Below are positions 23,981-33,128 of a stretch of 64,000 bases of DNA, one piece after another (position 1 is the stretch's first letter; each line of letters opens with the position of its first letter). The translations under genes were made by a program, and so were the position numbers. Under the pieces are notes generated by a model, which made no database searches, was not told the origin of the DNA, and saw nothing but the letters and a program-made list of their open reading frames with translations. Origin of the DNA: Chelydra serpentina (Eukaryota > Chordata > Testudines > Chelydridae); contig JBAIAC010000004.1 of NCBI GenBank assembly GCA_037349315.1, positions 26,539,001 to 26,603,000 on the forward strand. The letters are read 5' to 3'.

Positions 23981-24174
23981 CAGGAGACCCCTGCTAGAAC
24001 GTGTGTGAACATGGTGCAAATTCGGTATTAGCCCGGGGGCAACCCTGGATCCCAAAATAAATTATTTACATTGGGATCCATGGGAACGTGCCCCCCCCCG
24101 CTATAACGCAGTCCCCGCGTTAATGCGGTACTGCGAATGGCTCCCAAGCCCCATGTTCTAGCGAGGGTGTGGTG
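23981..24174. mobile_element. Tigger/pogo-like MITE (194 bp)
   Basis: Ends CAGGAGACCCCTGCTAGAAC and GTTCTAGCGAGGGTGTGGTG are imperfect inverses. TA dinucleotides flank both sides (23979-23980, 24175-24176), as for Tc1/mariner elements. The interior includes an inverted pair 'tgggatccatgg/ggatccc'. Non-coding. Confidence 0.7.
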
Positions 24175-24176
24175 TA

Positions 24177-24449
24177 TTTATGTGCACTCCACTACAACTG
24201 AACCCTGCTGATTCACATTCATGACTGGGAAAGGGAAACCCATTCTGCATTAGTCAGTTTTGTGAATTAGCAAGTAAGCAAACCAACACAATAGGAAACA
24301 TGGATAATGCATTGTGTGTATTGTGTTCATGTATTTGAACAAGTGTTTTGGTTTTAATTATTTATTACAGTACTTTGGAGTATACGACATGTTCTGTAGT
24401 ATCATTTGTGAAAATAATGAAGTATAGCCTGTGGCAGAGAGCCTCCTAA
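24177..24449. other. Unassigned sequence
   Basis: Nothing recognised. Confidence 0.4.
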
Positions 24450-24682
24450 TCCATGTTGACAGACTTGGGCTCACTGGGCTCAGGCTACTGTGCTAAAAAT
24501 AGCTGACCAGATGTTACATCTTAGTGTCTGAAGCCTATGAATGGTGATGGGCTTCAAAGCCTGAGCCACAACTTAAAAGCACTGTCTACACAACTATTTT
24601 TAGCCTGAGTCCCATGAGCCCATGTCTGTCAGCCCGGGCTGAGAGGCTTGCTGCTGCAGGCTGTGTAGACACCTTATCAGGC
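24450..24682. mobile_element. Harbinger-like MITE, third family
   Basis: 'gacttgggctcactgggctc' pairs inversely with 'gagcccatgtctgtcagccc', and 'gctaaaaatagct' with 'aactatttttagc'. It ends 'ggctgtgtagacacct'. Target duplication not clear. Confidence 0.5.
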
Positions 24683-25206
24683 CTGACTGCAGCACTTTGC
24701 TATTATACCAAAGGCGGTTTGCAAACCTGCCATTGACTTCAATAGGAGCAGGACTAGGATCACTACCTTTTGTGGGTAGATTAAGGGGTGTGCAGATTTA
24801 AATTAGAGAGTTTCTGCTCTACCCAGATGAAATGAGGATTTGAGCACAGAGGAAAAAGGAAAAAACTGGAGAGGCCCATTGTACAACATTTTTCAATGTG
24901 TTACAATTGAGTAACAGTGGACATGCTACTGTTAATCAAGTAACCTATAGCGGCATCTCTTGTTCAGTGTGCCACAGACAGTTCGAAGCTCACATTGGCC
25001 TGATCAGCCACATGTGAAACTAAACCAATCAGTGATGTCATGGTCATCTTTGAACTCAAAGGATGAACACTACAATTACAGACAGCTGCAATAAATAACA
25101 GTTTGAGAGTCCACTGAGGGAAGTTTGCAGAGAGTCCAATAGTCCTCAGTATTTTTCATATCTTCGTTATGGTGCAGTGATTTAGTGGCTGTACACTAGA
25201 GACTAA
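24683..25206. other. Unassigned sequence
   Basis: Contains one 'cattgacttcaataggagc' motif at 24731. No gene seen. Confidence 0.4.
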
Positions 25207-25500
25207 GGGCTGGTCTACACTAGCCCCCAAGTTCGAACTAAGATACACGACTTCAGCTACGTGAATAACGTAGTTGAAGTCGAAGTATCTTATTTCGAAC
25301 TTCAGAGTACTTACTGGTCCACACGACGGCGCGCAGGCTCCCCCCGTCAACTCCGCCTGCTCCATTCGTGGAGCAGGATTACCGGCGTCGACGGGAGCAC
25401 TTCCTGGTTCGATTTATCGCGTCTAGACAAGACGCGATAAATCGAACCCAGAAGATCGATCTGACGCCTCCGACGCAGCGGTTAAGTGTAGACTAGCCCC
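25207..25500 (+). mobile_element. Harbinger-type MITE, copy 2
   Basis: Same family and orientation as the copy at 998: starts GGGCTGGTCTACACTA, ends GTGTAGACTAGCCCC. It has the same two hairpins, including ttcgatttatcgcgtct/agacgcgataaatcgaa, which is unchanged from copy 1. TAA lies at 25204-25206, but the right flank is altered. Confidence 0.85.
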
Positions 25501-25669
25501 AGGATAAAGAGCTCTTATCCCATATACACAATGGTGTGTTTGAGGCTCAGTACTGGTCTATAACTAAAGTTCATTGCTATTATCAATTGTTCAGATTCAG
25601 GTAGCATGAGCTCTATGAGCCTGGCCCTCAGGTCAAGCCATAGACAATATCAATGAAATTCAGAGTTAG

Positions 25670-25850
25670 AAGGAAGCACCGTGGCTTAAGTTTAGCGTAT
25701 GCTACACCAAATGAGGACTCAGGGGACCTACGTTCTAGTGCCATCTCTACTTCTGGGTGACCTTGGGCAAGTCATTTTCCCACCTGTAAAAATCAGGATA
25801 ATCTCGCCTCCTTTGTAAATAATACCTCTTCCTTATGTAGCACTTTTCAT
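25670..25850 (+). repeat. MIR, plus orientation
   Basis: 'gtgaccttgggcaagtcatt' and 'cccacctgtaaaaatcagga' are the MIR core and tail. Confidence 0.7.
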
Positions 25851-26045
25851 CAATAGATTTCAAAGCACTTTGCAAAAGAGGTCGATATCATTATCCCCAT
25901 TTTATATACAGGGAAACTGAAGTACAGAGAGGGGAAGTGACTTACCCAAGGTCGCCCAGCAGGCCTGTGGCAGAGGTGGGAATAAAACAGATCTCTTGAG
26001 GCCCAGTTCAGTGCTGTAGCCACTAAACCACATTGCAAAGTACTT
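25851..26045 (-). repeat. MIR, minus orientation
   Basis: 'ccccattttatatacaggga', 'gtgacttacccaaggtcgcc' and 'cactaaaccacattgc' are the MIR tail, core and head in reverse. It lies tail-to-tail with the preceding plus-strand MIR. Confidence 0.75.
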
Positions 26046-26204
26046 TGTGGAAGGCAGTCTACTGATGGTGAGGTTATTGTTACAACTCTTATTCCAAATC
26101 TTGGTTACCCAAAACATCTAGTTAAACAGAGCTGGGCAGTCTCCCATAACCATCAAAACGCACTACACATTACTATTCCCTGGACATCTTTGTCTGATGG
26201 GCTT
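26046..26204. other. Unassigned sequence
   Basis: Nothing recognised. Confidence 0.4.
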
Positions 26205-26620
26205 AGATGTCTCTGATGGAACTTTTTCAAACATTTTTTTGGCCAGTGGGGGTGTGTGGGTCAAAAATGGCCTTTTTTCCCCCCTTGAATCAACAATTTT
26301 CAAACATTTTTTTAAACTTTTCCATTTTTAATGAAACTGGAAAACAAAAAATTTAAACAGAGCTTCAATTTCTCATTTTTCTCCTCCCTCCCTTCATGTA
26401 TCTTTTTTTCCTTTTTTTGGTGGCAAAATGGAGAAGGGGAAAAAAGGTATCAGGGGAGAAAAACTGAACAAAATGAAAAGAAAATATACATTTTCAGTAA
26501 ATTGATGCAAATTTTGGACAAAAATTGTTCCTTTTTGAAATCTAAGGAATGAAAATGTAAAGAATGTATGAAAATCTTTGTGATTCCCCCCTCCATTTTT
26601 CAACCAACTCTACTTCAGAT
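26205..26620. repeat. Degenerate AT-rich MITE-like element
   Basis: Runs of 'gaaaa/tttttc' with an end reading AGAGTTGGTTGAAAAATGGA on the minus strand at ~26613, the counterpart of the starts at 15577 and 50211. The left end 'gatggaactttttcaaac' is a partial inverse. Open frames here are low complexity. Confidence 0.45.
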
Positions 26621-27054
26621 GCACTGGGATATATTGTAAATTAAGAGGATAGACCCAGGCCTTCTATACAGCTATCCAGAATGTTACCAATGCTGCTTAG
26701 ATCTATTGTTATTCTAAACATCCCTAAGGCGCTTAGCCTCCATTTGTAAGAGCCTATGACCCAAACATACAAAAGTGGCCACTGACCTTGGGAGCCCAAC
26801 TTGAAACAGATAGATAGGATTTAATGTTCAGAGATAAGGAGCACCTAAAGTTCCTATAACATTGAATGGAAAATGAGCACTCAGAACTTCTGCAAATCAA
26901 GGCGGAAGGGTTCTCAAGTTGAGCACCCAACAACCCTAGAAAACAAATTGGTGGGAACTTTTTGGCTTAGTTGTGTAGGTCCCACATAATGGACAGCATG
27001 TGCCAGCAGAGATTACATGTTGCTACCTTTTCAACTAGCAGTAAGGTTCCCCCC
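26621..27054. other. Unassigned sequence
   Basis: Nothing recognised beyond a 'gttgagcacccaac' motif near 26920. Confidence 0.4.
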
Positions 27055-27162
27055 ATCATATAGATTCATATATGATTCTACAGCTAGAAGGGACCATTAG
27101 ATCATCACCACTGACCTCTTGTATCACTCAGGCCATAGGCCACTTACCCCTGGATTGAGCCC
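27055..27162 (-). mobile_element. CR1 3' fragment
   Basis: 'agctagaagggaccattaga' and 'tgacctcttgtatcactc' match the inverted CR1 3' terminus. It is cut by the left end of DIRS copy 1. Confidence 0.6.
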
Positions 27163-27278
27163 AAGATTTTTACCCTAGCAACACTCGGTGGGCCGGCTGG
27201 CGCCCCCTGGAGTGGCGCCGTTAGGTGCCCCGATATATACTGCAGCCGGCCCATCGCCCCCTCAGTTCCTTCTTACCG
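27163..27278 (+). repeat. DIRS copy 1 left inverted repeat, truncated
   Basis: Matches the inverse of 33263-33370. It begins at 'aagatttttaccctagc'; copy 2 continues outward for a further stretch to 52876. Confidence 0.9.
27232..27240 (+). promoter_or_regulatory. Possible TATA box of DIRS copy 1
   Basis: GATATATAC inside a GC-rich inverted repeat, about 240 bp upstream of the ORF1 start. The same site occurs inverted in the right repeat, so both strands could be transcribed. Copy 2 has it at 53011-53019. Confidence 0.4.
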
Positions 27279-27479
27279 CCCGTGTCGGTCGTTGGAACAG
27301 TGGAGAGCAGCTCGCTGACCTCCACAGCCCTAGCTTTACAGCACTCGTTTATCTTTTAGATAGTTTAAGTACCGTTAAAGTACCGTTAATTAGTTGTTAA
27401 TAGTTGTTGTTAGACTCATTGACAATTGTAGCTGGAGATTAGGGGCTTCTCCCCTTCTCTCCAACCCGGTACCGGGCCA

Positions 27480-30143
27480 ATGCCTGGCTCACCGGGATTC
27501 AAGCCTTGCTCGGCATGCCAGAAGCCGATGCCTACAGGAGATCCGCATGCCTCCTGTCTCAAGTGCCTCGGGGAGTCCCATCTTCCGGACAAGTGCCGCA
27601 TTTGTAAGTCCTTCAAGCCGCGGACCAAAAAGGAGCGGGACTTTCGTTTGAAGCAGCTCCTGTTAGAGGCGTCTCTTAGCCCGATGTCGGCGCCGCATCG
27701 TACCACGGCACCGGCCCCGGCGGCCTCAACGTCTGCGGCACCGGAGCGTCCAACCTCCGGTAAAGAACCCAGGCACCGTCCCTCTCTACCCGGGACTTCA
27801 CAGAGCCGCTCTCTGTCCCCGAGAGCCAAGAAGTCGGGTGGACCGACTAAGGCGCCGCTGCATGCGCAGCCAGCTCCAGGCCAGCCTAGGTCTGTCGAGG
27901 CGCCCGCACCGCCAACTCCGGTACCGGAAGGACCGCTGAGTTCGGTGCCAGTGGTCTCCGTGCCACTTACTCCGGCCCTCCTTAGGCCGTTGAGTCCGGC
28001 GCCGCCGTCAACACCGGCGCCGGCCCTGCCAACTCCGGCACCCGAGAGGCCGTTGAGTGCAGGTCAGCCTCTGCAGGCTCCGGTACCGACGACTCCGGTC
28101 CCGCGAGGGCCGTTGAGCTCGGTAACCGCCAGCTCCCCGGCACGCTCCGTGGTTGAGCTCCCGCTGCCGTCCACGCCGGACACCTTCGCAGCGGCGCGGG
28201 ACCTGATCCAGATGACCGCTCCGGTACCGACCCCGTCTACGGTACCGCCGGTGCGGATCATCACATCACGCGGCAAACCGGCCATCTTCCACCCGGTGCC
28301 GCAGGAGGAGACCAGCCAGCAGCAGCCACCTGCGTCTCCAAGGTACCGCTCGCAGTCCCGGCACCGATCACGATCCCGGCGCCGTTCCTACTCGCGGTAC
28401 CGCTCCAGGTCTCCATCTGCACGGAGGTATCCTGACTCTCGGCGCCGCTCCCGGTCCCGCGGCCGGTCGACGCGCAGATCGCCGAGACGCTCCAGGTCCC
28501 GATCCGTGTCACGGTACCGAGATCATCGCAGGTACCGATCCAGGTCCCGCCCTCGATCCGGCTCTCGACGCCGCTCCCCATCCCGGCGCCGATCCGACTC
28601 TCGACGCCGATCCGGCTCCCGGCACCGGACACCATCCCGGTACCGATCCGGCTCACGGCACCGGACGCCATCCCGGCACCGATCAGGCTCCCGGCACCGG
28701 ATACCATCCCGGCACCGGACCCCACCGAGGAGGCAGACCCTGGCCACGCAGACGTCACTGCATGGCTACTCTGCCCCGCCCTGGCCTTCGCGCTCTGGAT
28801 CCCGCTCTTCCAGAGCTGGTAGCGACCTCTACGCGGAGGACCGCACCATCAGCGACCAGGGTCACCTGCCAGAGACCGGGCAGGTTCAGGAGCGGTGGCC
28901 ATTTTGGACCCCCATGGCATACTATGAAGCCCAGAGGGTACCAGCAAGAGCTCCTACCTCTACCACGTTGGAGCGTCGAGCGCCAGAGGCTACAGTCTCC
29001 CGCCCTCCAGAGGCTACAGTCTCCAGGCCTCCGCCAGAGGTGGAGCAGCCTGAAGCGGAGCCCCCACCCCTGGGCCCCGAAGAGGTACCCGTTGAGGACC
29101 CGCTCGCCCAAGGCCTGTCCTCCTCCTCCTCCCCTGATGAGGCAGTGGCTGGAGCATCATCATCCGGTCCACCTCCCATCGATCTCAGGGACCACCAAGC
29201 CCTGCTCCGCAGGTTGGCCCTGAATATGGACCTCCAAATAGAAGAGGTCCCTGAACTGGAGGACCCCGTGGTGGACATCCTGACGACCGATGCCCCCACT
29301 AGGGTTGCCTTACCTTTTGTGCGGACTATCCTTGCCAACGCCACATCCATCTGGCAGACACCAGCCTCAATACCCCCCACTGCCAGGGGGGTAGAGAGAA
29401 AGTACATGGCCCCCCCGAGGGATTTTCAATACTTGTACACGCACCCCCCTCCGTGTTCGTTGGTGGTCCAATCTGTCAACGAGAGGGAGAGGAACGGCCA
29501 ACAGGCCCCGGCGCCGAAGTCAAAGGACGCCAAGCGCCTAGATTTGTTTGGCCGCAAGATCTACTCAGGAGGGGGCCTACAGCTTCGTGCGGCGAACCAA
29601 CAGGCACTCCTGAGCCGCTATGCTTTCAACACCTGGGTCACGATGGACAAGTTTAAAGAGCTTATACCTCCAGAGTCCAGACAGGAGTATAAAGCCTTCG
29701 TGGAGGAGGGCAAAAAACTGGCCAGGACGTCGCTGCGGGCCTCCTTGGACATCGCCGACTCCGCTGCCAGAACCATCGCCTCCGGAGTCGCCATGCGGCG
29801 CATCTCCTGGCTGCAATCTTCCACCCTCCCAGCAGAGGTCCAGCACACTATCCAGGACCTACCCTTTGACGGGCAGGGCCTGTTTTCAGAGAAGACAGAC
29901 CCTAAGCTGCAGACCTTAAAGGACGGTCGTACTATCATTCGCACGCTGGGAATGCATACCCCCGCGACGCAGCGTAGGCCCTTCAGGCCGTTTGTGAGAC
30001 GCACCTATTTCCCCCCCCCGCCACGTCAAGACTATTACAGAAGGCCGCGTGGTCGAGGGGGTAGGAGACAGCAACCCGGCCGGCAGACCGGCCAGAGGCA
30101 GGGCCCCCACAAGCCATCCTCGGGGCCCAAACAAAATTTTTGA
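27480..30143 (+). CDS. DIRS ORF1, gag-like zinc-knuckle/RS protein
   Basis: 887 residues, open from ATG 27480. The N-terminus has paired cysteines C10-x2-C13, C26-x2-C29, a histidine at 34 and C39-x2-C42, a likely nucleic-acid-binding zinc fold, followed by a basic stretch (KPRTKKERDF). Residues ~60-280 are proline- and serine-rich. Residues ~287-416 form an arginine-serine domain built of short repeats (RSGSRHRTPSR type) resembling splicing-factor RS domains. Residues ~590-800 are more globular and best conserved between copies. The C-terminus is Gly/Arg-rich. ORF1 of DIRS elements is regarded as a gag analogue; the RS domain suggests RNA binding, which is inference. Copy 2 (53248-55911) has the same length and about 3% residue differences. 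ORF2's first ATG overlaps its end by 95 bp. Confidence 0.85.
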   Translation: MPGSPGFKPCSACQKPMPTGDPHASCLKCLGESHLPDKCRICKSFKPRTKKERDFRLKQLLLEASLSPMSAPHRTTAPAPAASTSAAPERPTSGKEPRHRPSLPGTSQSRSLSPRAKKSGGPTKAPLHAQPAPGQPRSVEAPAPPTPVPEGPLSSVPVVSVPLTPALLRPLSPAPPSTPAPALPTPAPERPLSAGQPLQAPVPTTPVPRGPLSSVTASSPARSVVELPLPSTPDTFAAARDLIQMTAPVPTPSTVPPVRIITSRGKPAIFHPVPQEETSQQQPPASPRYRSQSRHRSRSRRRSYSRYRSRSPSARRYPDSRRRSRSRGRSTRRSPRRSRSRSVSRYRDHRRYRSRSRPRSGSRRRSPSRRRSDSRRRSGSRHRTPSRYRSGSRHRTPSRHRSGSRHRIPSRHRTPPRRQTLATQTSLHGYSAPPWPSRSGSRSSRAGSDLYAEDRTISDQGHLPETGQVQERWPFWTPMAYYEAQRVPARAPTSTTLERRAPEATVSRPPEATVSRPPPEVEQPEAEPPPLGPEEVPVEDPLAQGLSSSSSPDEAVAGASSSGPPPIDLRDHQALLRRLALNMDLQIEEVPELEDPVVDILTTDAPTRVALPFVRTILANATSIWQTPASIPPTARGVERKYMAPPRDFQYLYTHPPPCSLVVQSVNERERNGQQAPAPKSKDAKRLDLFGRKIYSGGGLQLRAANQQALLSRYAFNTWVTMDKFKELIPPESRQEYKAFVEEGKKLARTSLRASLDIADSAARTIASGVAMRRISWLQSSTLPAEVQHTIQDLPFDGQGLFSEKTDPKLQTLKDGRTIIRTLGMHTPATQRRPFRPFVRRTYFPPPPRQDYYRRPRGRGGRRQQPGRQTGQRQGPHKPSSGPKQNF

Positions 30144-32064
30144 AGGGGCGCTCGAGGCCGGAGTACCAGTCCATTCCGATCCCGCACTCCTGTTTATGAA
30201 CCGCCTCTCCCCCTTCTCCCCGGCGTGGTCGAATATCACCACGGACCGCTGGGTTTTACATACCATCCAGGGGGGATACCGATTGCAATTCGTCTCCCCA
30301 CCCTCCTCCCACCCTCCCACCCCGTCCCTCTTCAGGGACCCTTCTCACGAGCAACTCCTTATCCAGGAGGTGCACGAACTCTTTACTCTGGGAGCGGTGG
30401 AGGAGGTCCCAAGGGATCTCAGAGGCAAGGGATTCTACTCCCGTTATTTCCTAATCCCAAAGCCAAAGGGGGGGCTTCGTCCTATCCTGGACTTACGGGG
30501 TCTCAACAAGTTTATGGTAAAGTTGAGATTCCGTATGCTCTCCCTGGGCACCCTTATCCCCTCTATGGATCAGGGAGACTGGTACGCCGCCCTCGACATG
30601 AAGGACGCGTATTTCCACATTGCCATTTACCCACCTCACAGACGCTTTCTGCGCTTCGTAGTGGGCCAGAGACATTTCCAGTTCGCGGTCCTGCCATTCG
30701 GCCTCTCAACAGCACCGAGAGTCTTCACAAAGTGCATGGCAGTGGTAGCAGCCGCCCTTCGGCGTCAAGGTGTTCAGGTATTCCCCTACCTCGACGACTG
30801 GCTCCTCCGTGGCAACTCCGCCAACCAGGTCCAGTCCCACATTCACAAGGCCATGGACATGTTCAACCGTCTCGGCCTCCTACTAAACATCGAAAAGTCC
30901 ACTTTGGTCCCAACACAGAGAATAGACTTCATAGGGGCTATTCTGGACTCTACCCTCGCCAGGGCTTTCCTCCCAGAGGCTCGCTTTCAAACGCTTGCAG
31001 CCGCCATACGCAGCCTCCAAGCTTTCCCAACTTCGACAGCCCGCTGCTGCCTCAGCCTCATGGGTCATATGGCATCTTGCACCTTCGTGACAGCCCACGC
31101 CAGGTTACGCCTGCGGCCCCTCCAAGCATGGCTGGCCTCCGCATACCGACCACACAGGGACAACCTCGATATGATTCTGACGGTCCCACCGCAAGTCCTA
31201 GCCTCCCTCAACTGGTGGCTGGACCCCGCACATGTGATGTCAGGTATTCCCTTTCATCCACCTCAGCCGTCCTGCACCGTGACTACGGATGCCTCATCCC
31301 TCGGCTGGGGGGCTCACCTGCAGAACTTCCAAACGCAGGGCCTGTGGTCGGAGCAAGAGCTGACATTACACATCAATGTCAGAGAACTCCGAGCGGTACG
31401 ACTCGCCTGCCAAGCCTTCGCTCAACACTTACAGGGCCGCTGTGTCTCCATCCTTACAGACAACACGACGGCCATGCATTACATCAACAGACAGGGAGGA
31501 GCACACTCCCTTCCCCTCTGCCGAGAGGCAACTCAGCTCTGGGACTTTTGCATAGCCCGTTCCATTCACCCCGTGGCCTCGTTTCTCCCAGGAGTCCAGA
31601 ACACCTTGGCGGACCGCCTGAGCAGGTCCTTTCAAACGCACGAGTGGTCCATTCGGCCAGACGTCATCCACTCTGTCTTCCAGAAGTGGGGGTTTCCCCA
31701 GATAGATCTCTTCGCGACTCGCGAGAACAGGAAATGCCAAGTGTTCTGCTCCTTTCAGGGTCGCTCCCCAGGCTCCCTGACAGACGCTTTTCTCCATCCT
31801 TGGACAGACAACCTGGCCTATGCCTTCCCACCAGTTCCACTGGTCCACAGGGTCCTGCTCAAGTTACGCAGGGACAAGGCCAGGGTGATCCTGATTGCTC
31901 CAGCGTGGCCCAGGCAACACTGGTATACCACGCTCCTGGAGATGTCCGTGACAGACCCGATCCCTCTTCCGCGATGGCCGGACCTGATCACGCAGCAGCA
32001 CGGCAGGATCCAGCATCCCGACCTGCGGTCCCTTCACCTCACGGCGTGGATGCTGCATGGCTGA
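30049..32064 (+). CDS. DIRS ORF2, reverse transcriptase-RNase H
   Basis: 671 residues copying element RNA into DNA. RT motifs in order: FLIPKPKGGLRPILDLRGLN (134-153), the palm aspartate in ALDMKDAYFHI (181-191), LPFGLSTAPRVF (215-226), and YLDD (247-250), the DIRS form of the catalytic box. RNase H follows with D414 (TTDASSLGW), E446 (NVREL), D471 (LTDNTTAMHYI) and D522 (LADRLS), all four acidic residues present. Residues ~550-625 (IDLFATREN ... LIAPAWP) occupy the place where DIRS1-group elements carry a DAM-like methyltransferase domain; I see no complete catalytic motif, so this part is uncertain. ATG 30049 is the first in frame but lies inside ORF1, so the true start may be later or use re-initiation. 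Confidence 0.9.
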   Translation: MVEGVGDSNPAGRPARGRAPTSHPRGPNKIFEGALEAGVPVHSDPALLFMNRLSPFSPAWSNITTDRWVLHTIQGGYRLQFVSPPSSHPPTPSLFRDPSHEQLLIQEVHELFTLGAVEEVPRDLRGKGFYSRYFLIPKPKGGLRPILDLRGLNKFMVKLRFRMLSLGTLIPSMDQGDWYAALDMKDAYFHIAIYPPHRRFLRFVVGQRHFQFAVLPFGLSTAPRVFTKCMAVVAAALRRQGVQVFPYLDDWLLRGNSANQVQSHIHKAMDMFNRLGLLLNIEKSTLVPTQRIDFIGAILDSTLARAFLPEARFQTLAAAIRSLQAFPTSTARCCLSLMGHMASCTFVTAHARLRLRPLQAWLASAYRPHRDNLDMILTVPPQVLASLNWWLDPAHVMSGIPFHPPQPSCTVTTDASSLGWGAHLQNFQTQGLWSEQELTLHINVRELRAVRLACQAFAQHLQGRCVSILTDNTTAMHYINRQGGAHSLPLCREATQLWDFCIARSIHPVASFLPGVQNTLADRLSRSFQTHEWSIRPDVIHSVFQKWGFPQIDLFATRENRKCQVFCSFQGRSPGSLTDAFLHPWTDNLAYAFPPVPLVHRVLLKLRRDKARVILIAPAWPRQHWYTTLLEMSVTDPIPLPRWPDLITQQHGRIQHPDLRSLHLTAWMLHG

Positions 32065-33113
32065 ACCCGTCGGAGCTGCGATGTTCCAGCCCGGTCCAGC
32101 ACGTTCTGCTGAGCAGTAGGAAACCCTCCACCAGGTCCACCTACTCAGCTAAGTGGAAACGTTTTTCCTTGTGGTGTGGCACTCGGGGCCTTGACCCCTT
32201 GCAGGTGCCGGTCCACACCATACTGGACTACCTCCTCTTACTAAAGGAGCAGGGTCTGGCTCTCTCGTCGCTAAAAGTCCACCTAGCGGCAATTTCAGCT
32301 TTTCACCCCCGGGACGGGGCGGGTTCTGTTTTTTCCAACCCCATGGTCACTAGGTTCCTTAAGGGGTTAGAACGGCTACACCCACCGGTGCGCCGCCCGG
32401 TCCCTACATGGGACCTCAACCTAGTCATTACCAGGCTCATGGGTGCCCCATTCGAGCCCATGGCCACTTGTTCCATGCTGTATCTCTCATGGAAAACGGC
32501 CTTTCTAGTAGCCATCACCTCGGCTAGACGCGTCTCTGAGCTCAGAGCGCTTACTTCGGAACCACCTTATACGGTGTTCCATAAGGATAAAGTACAGCTC
32601 AGGCCACACCCGGCCTTCCTGCCCAAGGTTGTGTCGGCTTTCCATATTAACCAAGACATTTTTCTACCTGTCTTTTATCCTAAGCCCCATGCCTCCAGGA
32701 AGGAGCAGCAACTCCATTCCCTGGATGTCCGGAGAGCCCTCGCCTTCTACATCGAGAGGACAAAGCCCTTCCGGAAGTCGACCCAGCTGTTCATCGCCGT
32801 GGCGGACCGGATGAAAGGCCTTCCCGTCTCTTCCCAGCGCATCTCGTCATGGATCACGTCGTGCATCCGCACATGCTATGACTTGGCAGGTGTCCCCACC
32901 ATGCACACTACGGCCCACTCTACCCGAGCTCAGGCCTCGTCGTCTGCCTTCCTGGCACACATACCTATACAAGACATTTGTAGGGCCGCGACATGGTCGT
33001 CAGTACACACTTTTGCCTCGCACTATGCCATAGTGCAACATTCTAGAGACGACGCCGCTTTTGGTTCGGCGGTCCTAAACTCTGCTGTATCACAATCCGA
33101 CCCCGCCTCCTAG
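30225..33113 (+). CDS. DIRS ORF3, tyrosine recombinase with long overlap
   Basis: The C-terminal ~345 residues (from ~32065) are a tyrosine recombinase: an SAM-like core-binding start (SSRKPSTRSTYSAKWKRF), catalytic Arg in SARRVSELRAL (~32525), His-x-x-Arg in AHSTRAQ (~32915-32930), and the nucleophile Tyr in FASHYAI (~33022). It would integrate the circular DNA intermediate in place of an integrase. The frame is continuously open upstream to ATG 30225, overlapping the RT frame for 1.84 kb and giving 962 codons rich in Pro and Ser. Whether that upstream part is translated is unknown. No ATG lies near the recombinase start, so fusion or frameshift expression is possible. The catalytic set is intact in this copy. 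Confidence 0.85.
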   Translation: MVEYHHGPLGFTYHPGGIPIAIRLPTLLPPSHPVPLQGPFSRATPYPGGARTLYSGSGGGGPKGSQRQGILLPLFPNPKAKGGASSYPGLTGSQQVYGKVEIPYALPGHPYPLYGSGRLVRRPRHEGRVFPHCHLPTSQTLSALRSGPETFPVRGPAIRPLNSTESLHKVHGSGSSRPSASRCSGIPLPRRLAPPWQLRQPGPVPHSQGHGHVQPSRPPTKHRKVHFGPNTENRLHRGYSGLYPRQGFPPRGSLSNACSRHTQPPSFPNFDSPLLPQPHGSYGILHLRDSPRQVTPAAPPSMAGLRIPTTQGQPRYDSDGPTASPSLPQLVAGPRTCDVRYSLSSTSAVLHRDYGCLIPRLGGSPAELPNAGPVVGARADITHQCQRTPSGTTRLPSLRSTLTGPLCLHPYRQHDGHALHQQTGRSTLPSPLPRGNSALGLLHSPFHSPRGLVSPRSPEHLGGPPEQVLSNARVVHSARRHPLCLPEVGVSPDRSLRDSREQEMPSVLLLSGSLPRLPDRRFSPSLDRQPGLCLPTSSTGPQGPAQVTQGQGQGDPDCSSVAQATLVYHAPGDVRDRPDPSSAMAGPDHAAARQDPASRPAVPSPHGVDAAWLNPSELRCSSPVQHVLLSSRKPSTRSTYSAKWKRFSLWCGTRGLDPLQVPVHTILDYLLLLKEQGLALSSLKVHLAAISAFHPRDGAGSVFSNPMVTRFLKGLERLHPPVRRPVPTWDLNLVITRLMGAPFEPMATCSMLYLSWKTAFLVAITSARRVSELRALTSEPPYTVFHKDKVQLRPHPAFLPKVVSAFHINQDIFLPVFYPKPHASRKEQQLHSLDVRRALAFYIERTKPFRKSTQLFIAVADRMKGLPVSSQRISSWITSCIRTCYDLAGVPTMHTTAHSTRAQASSSAFLAHIPIQDICRAATWSSVHTFASHYAIVQHSRDDAAFGSAVLNSAVSQSDPAS

Positions 33114-33128
33114 GAATGGCTTGGGAGT

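Noticed and set aside
28261..28758. Antisense open frame of 165 codons opposite the DIRS ORF1 RS region, with a counterpart at 54029-54547
   Set aside because: Caused by the repeated Arg/Ser codons, which read without stops on the other strand. Conservation reflects the closeness of the two copies.
31429..31848. Antisense 139-codon frame opposite DIRS ORF2, conserved at 57197-57616
   Set aside because: Shadow of the RT-RNase H frame. No domain, and conserved only because the copies are near-identical.
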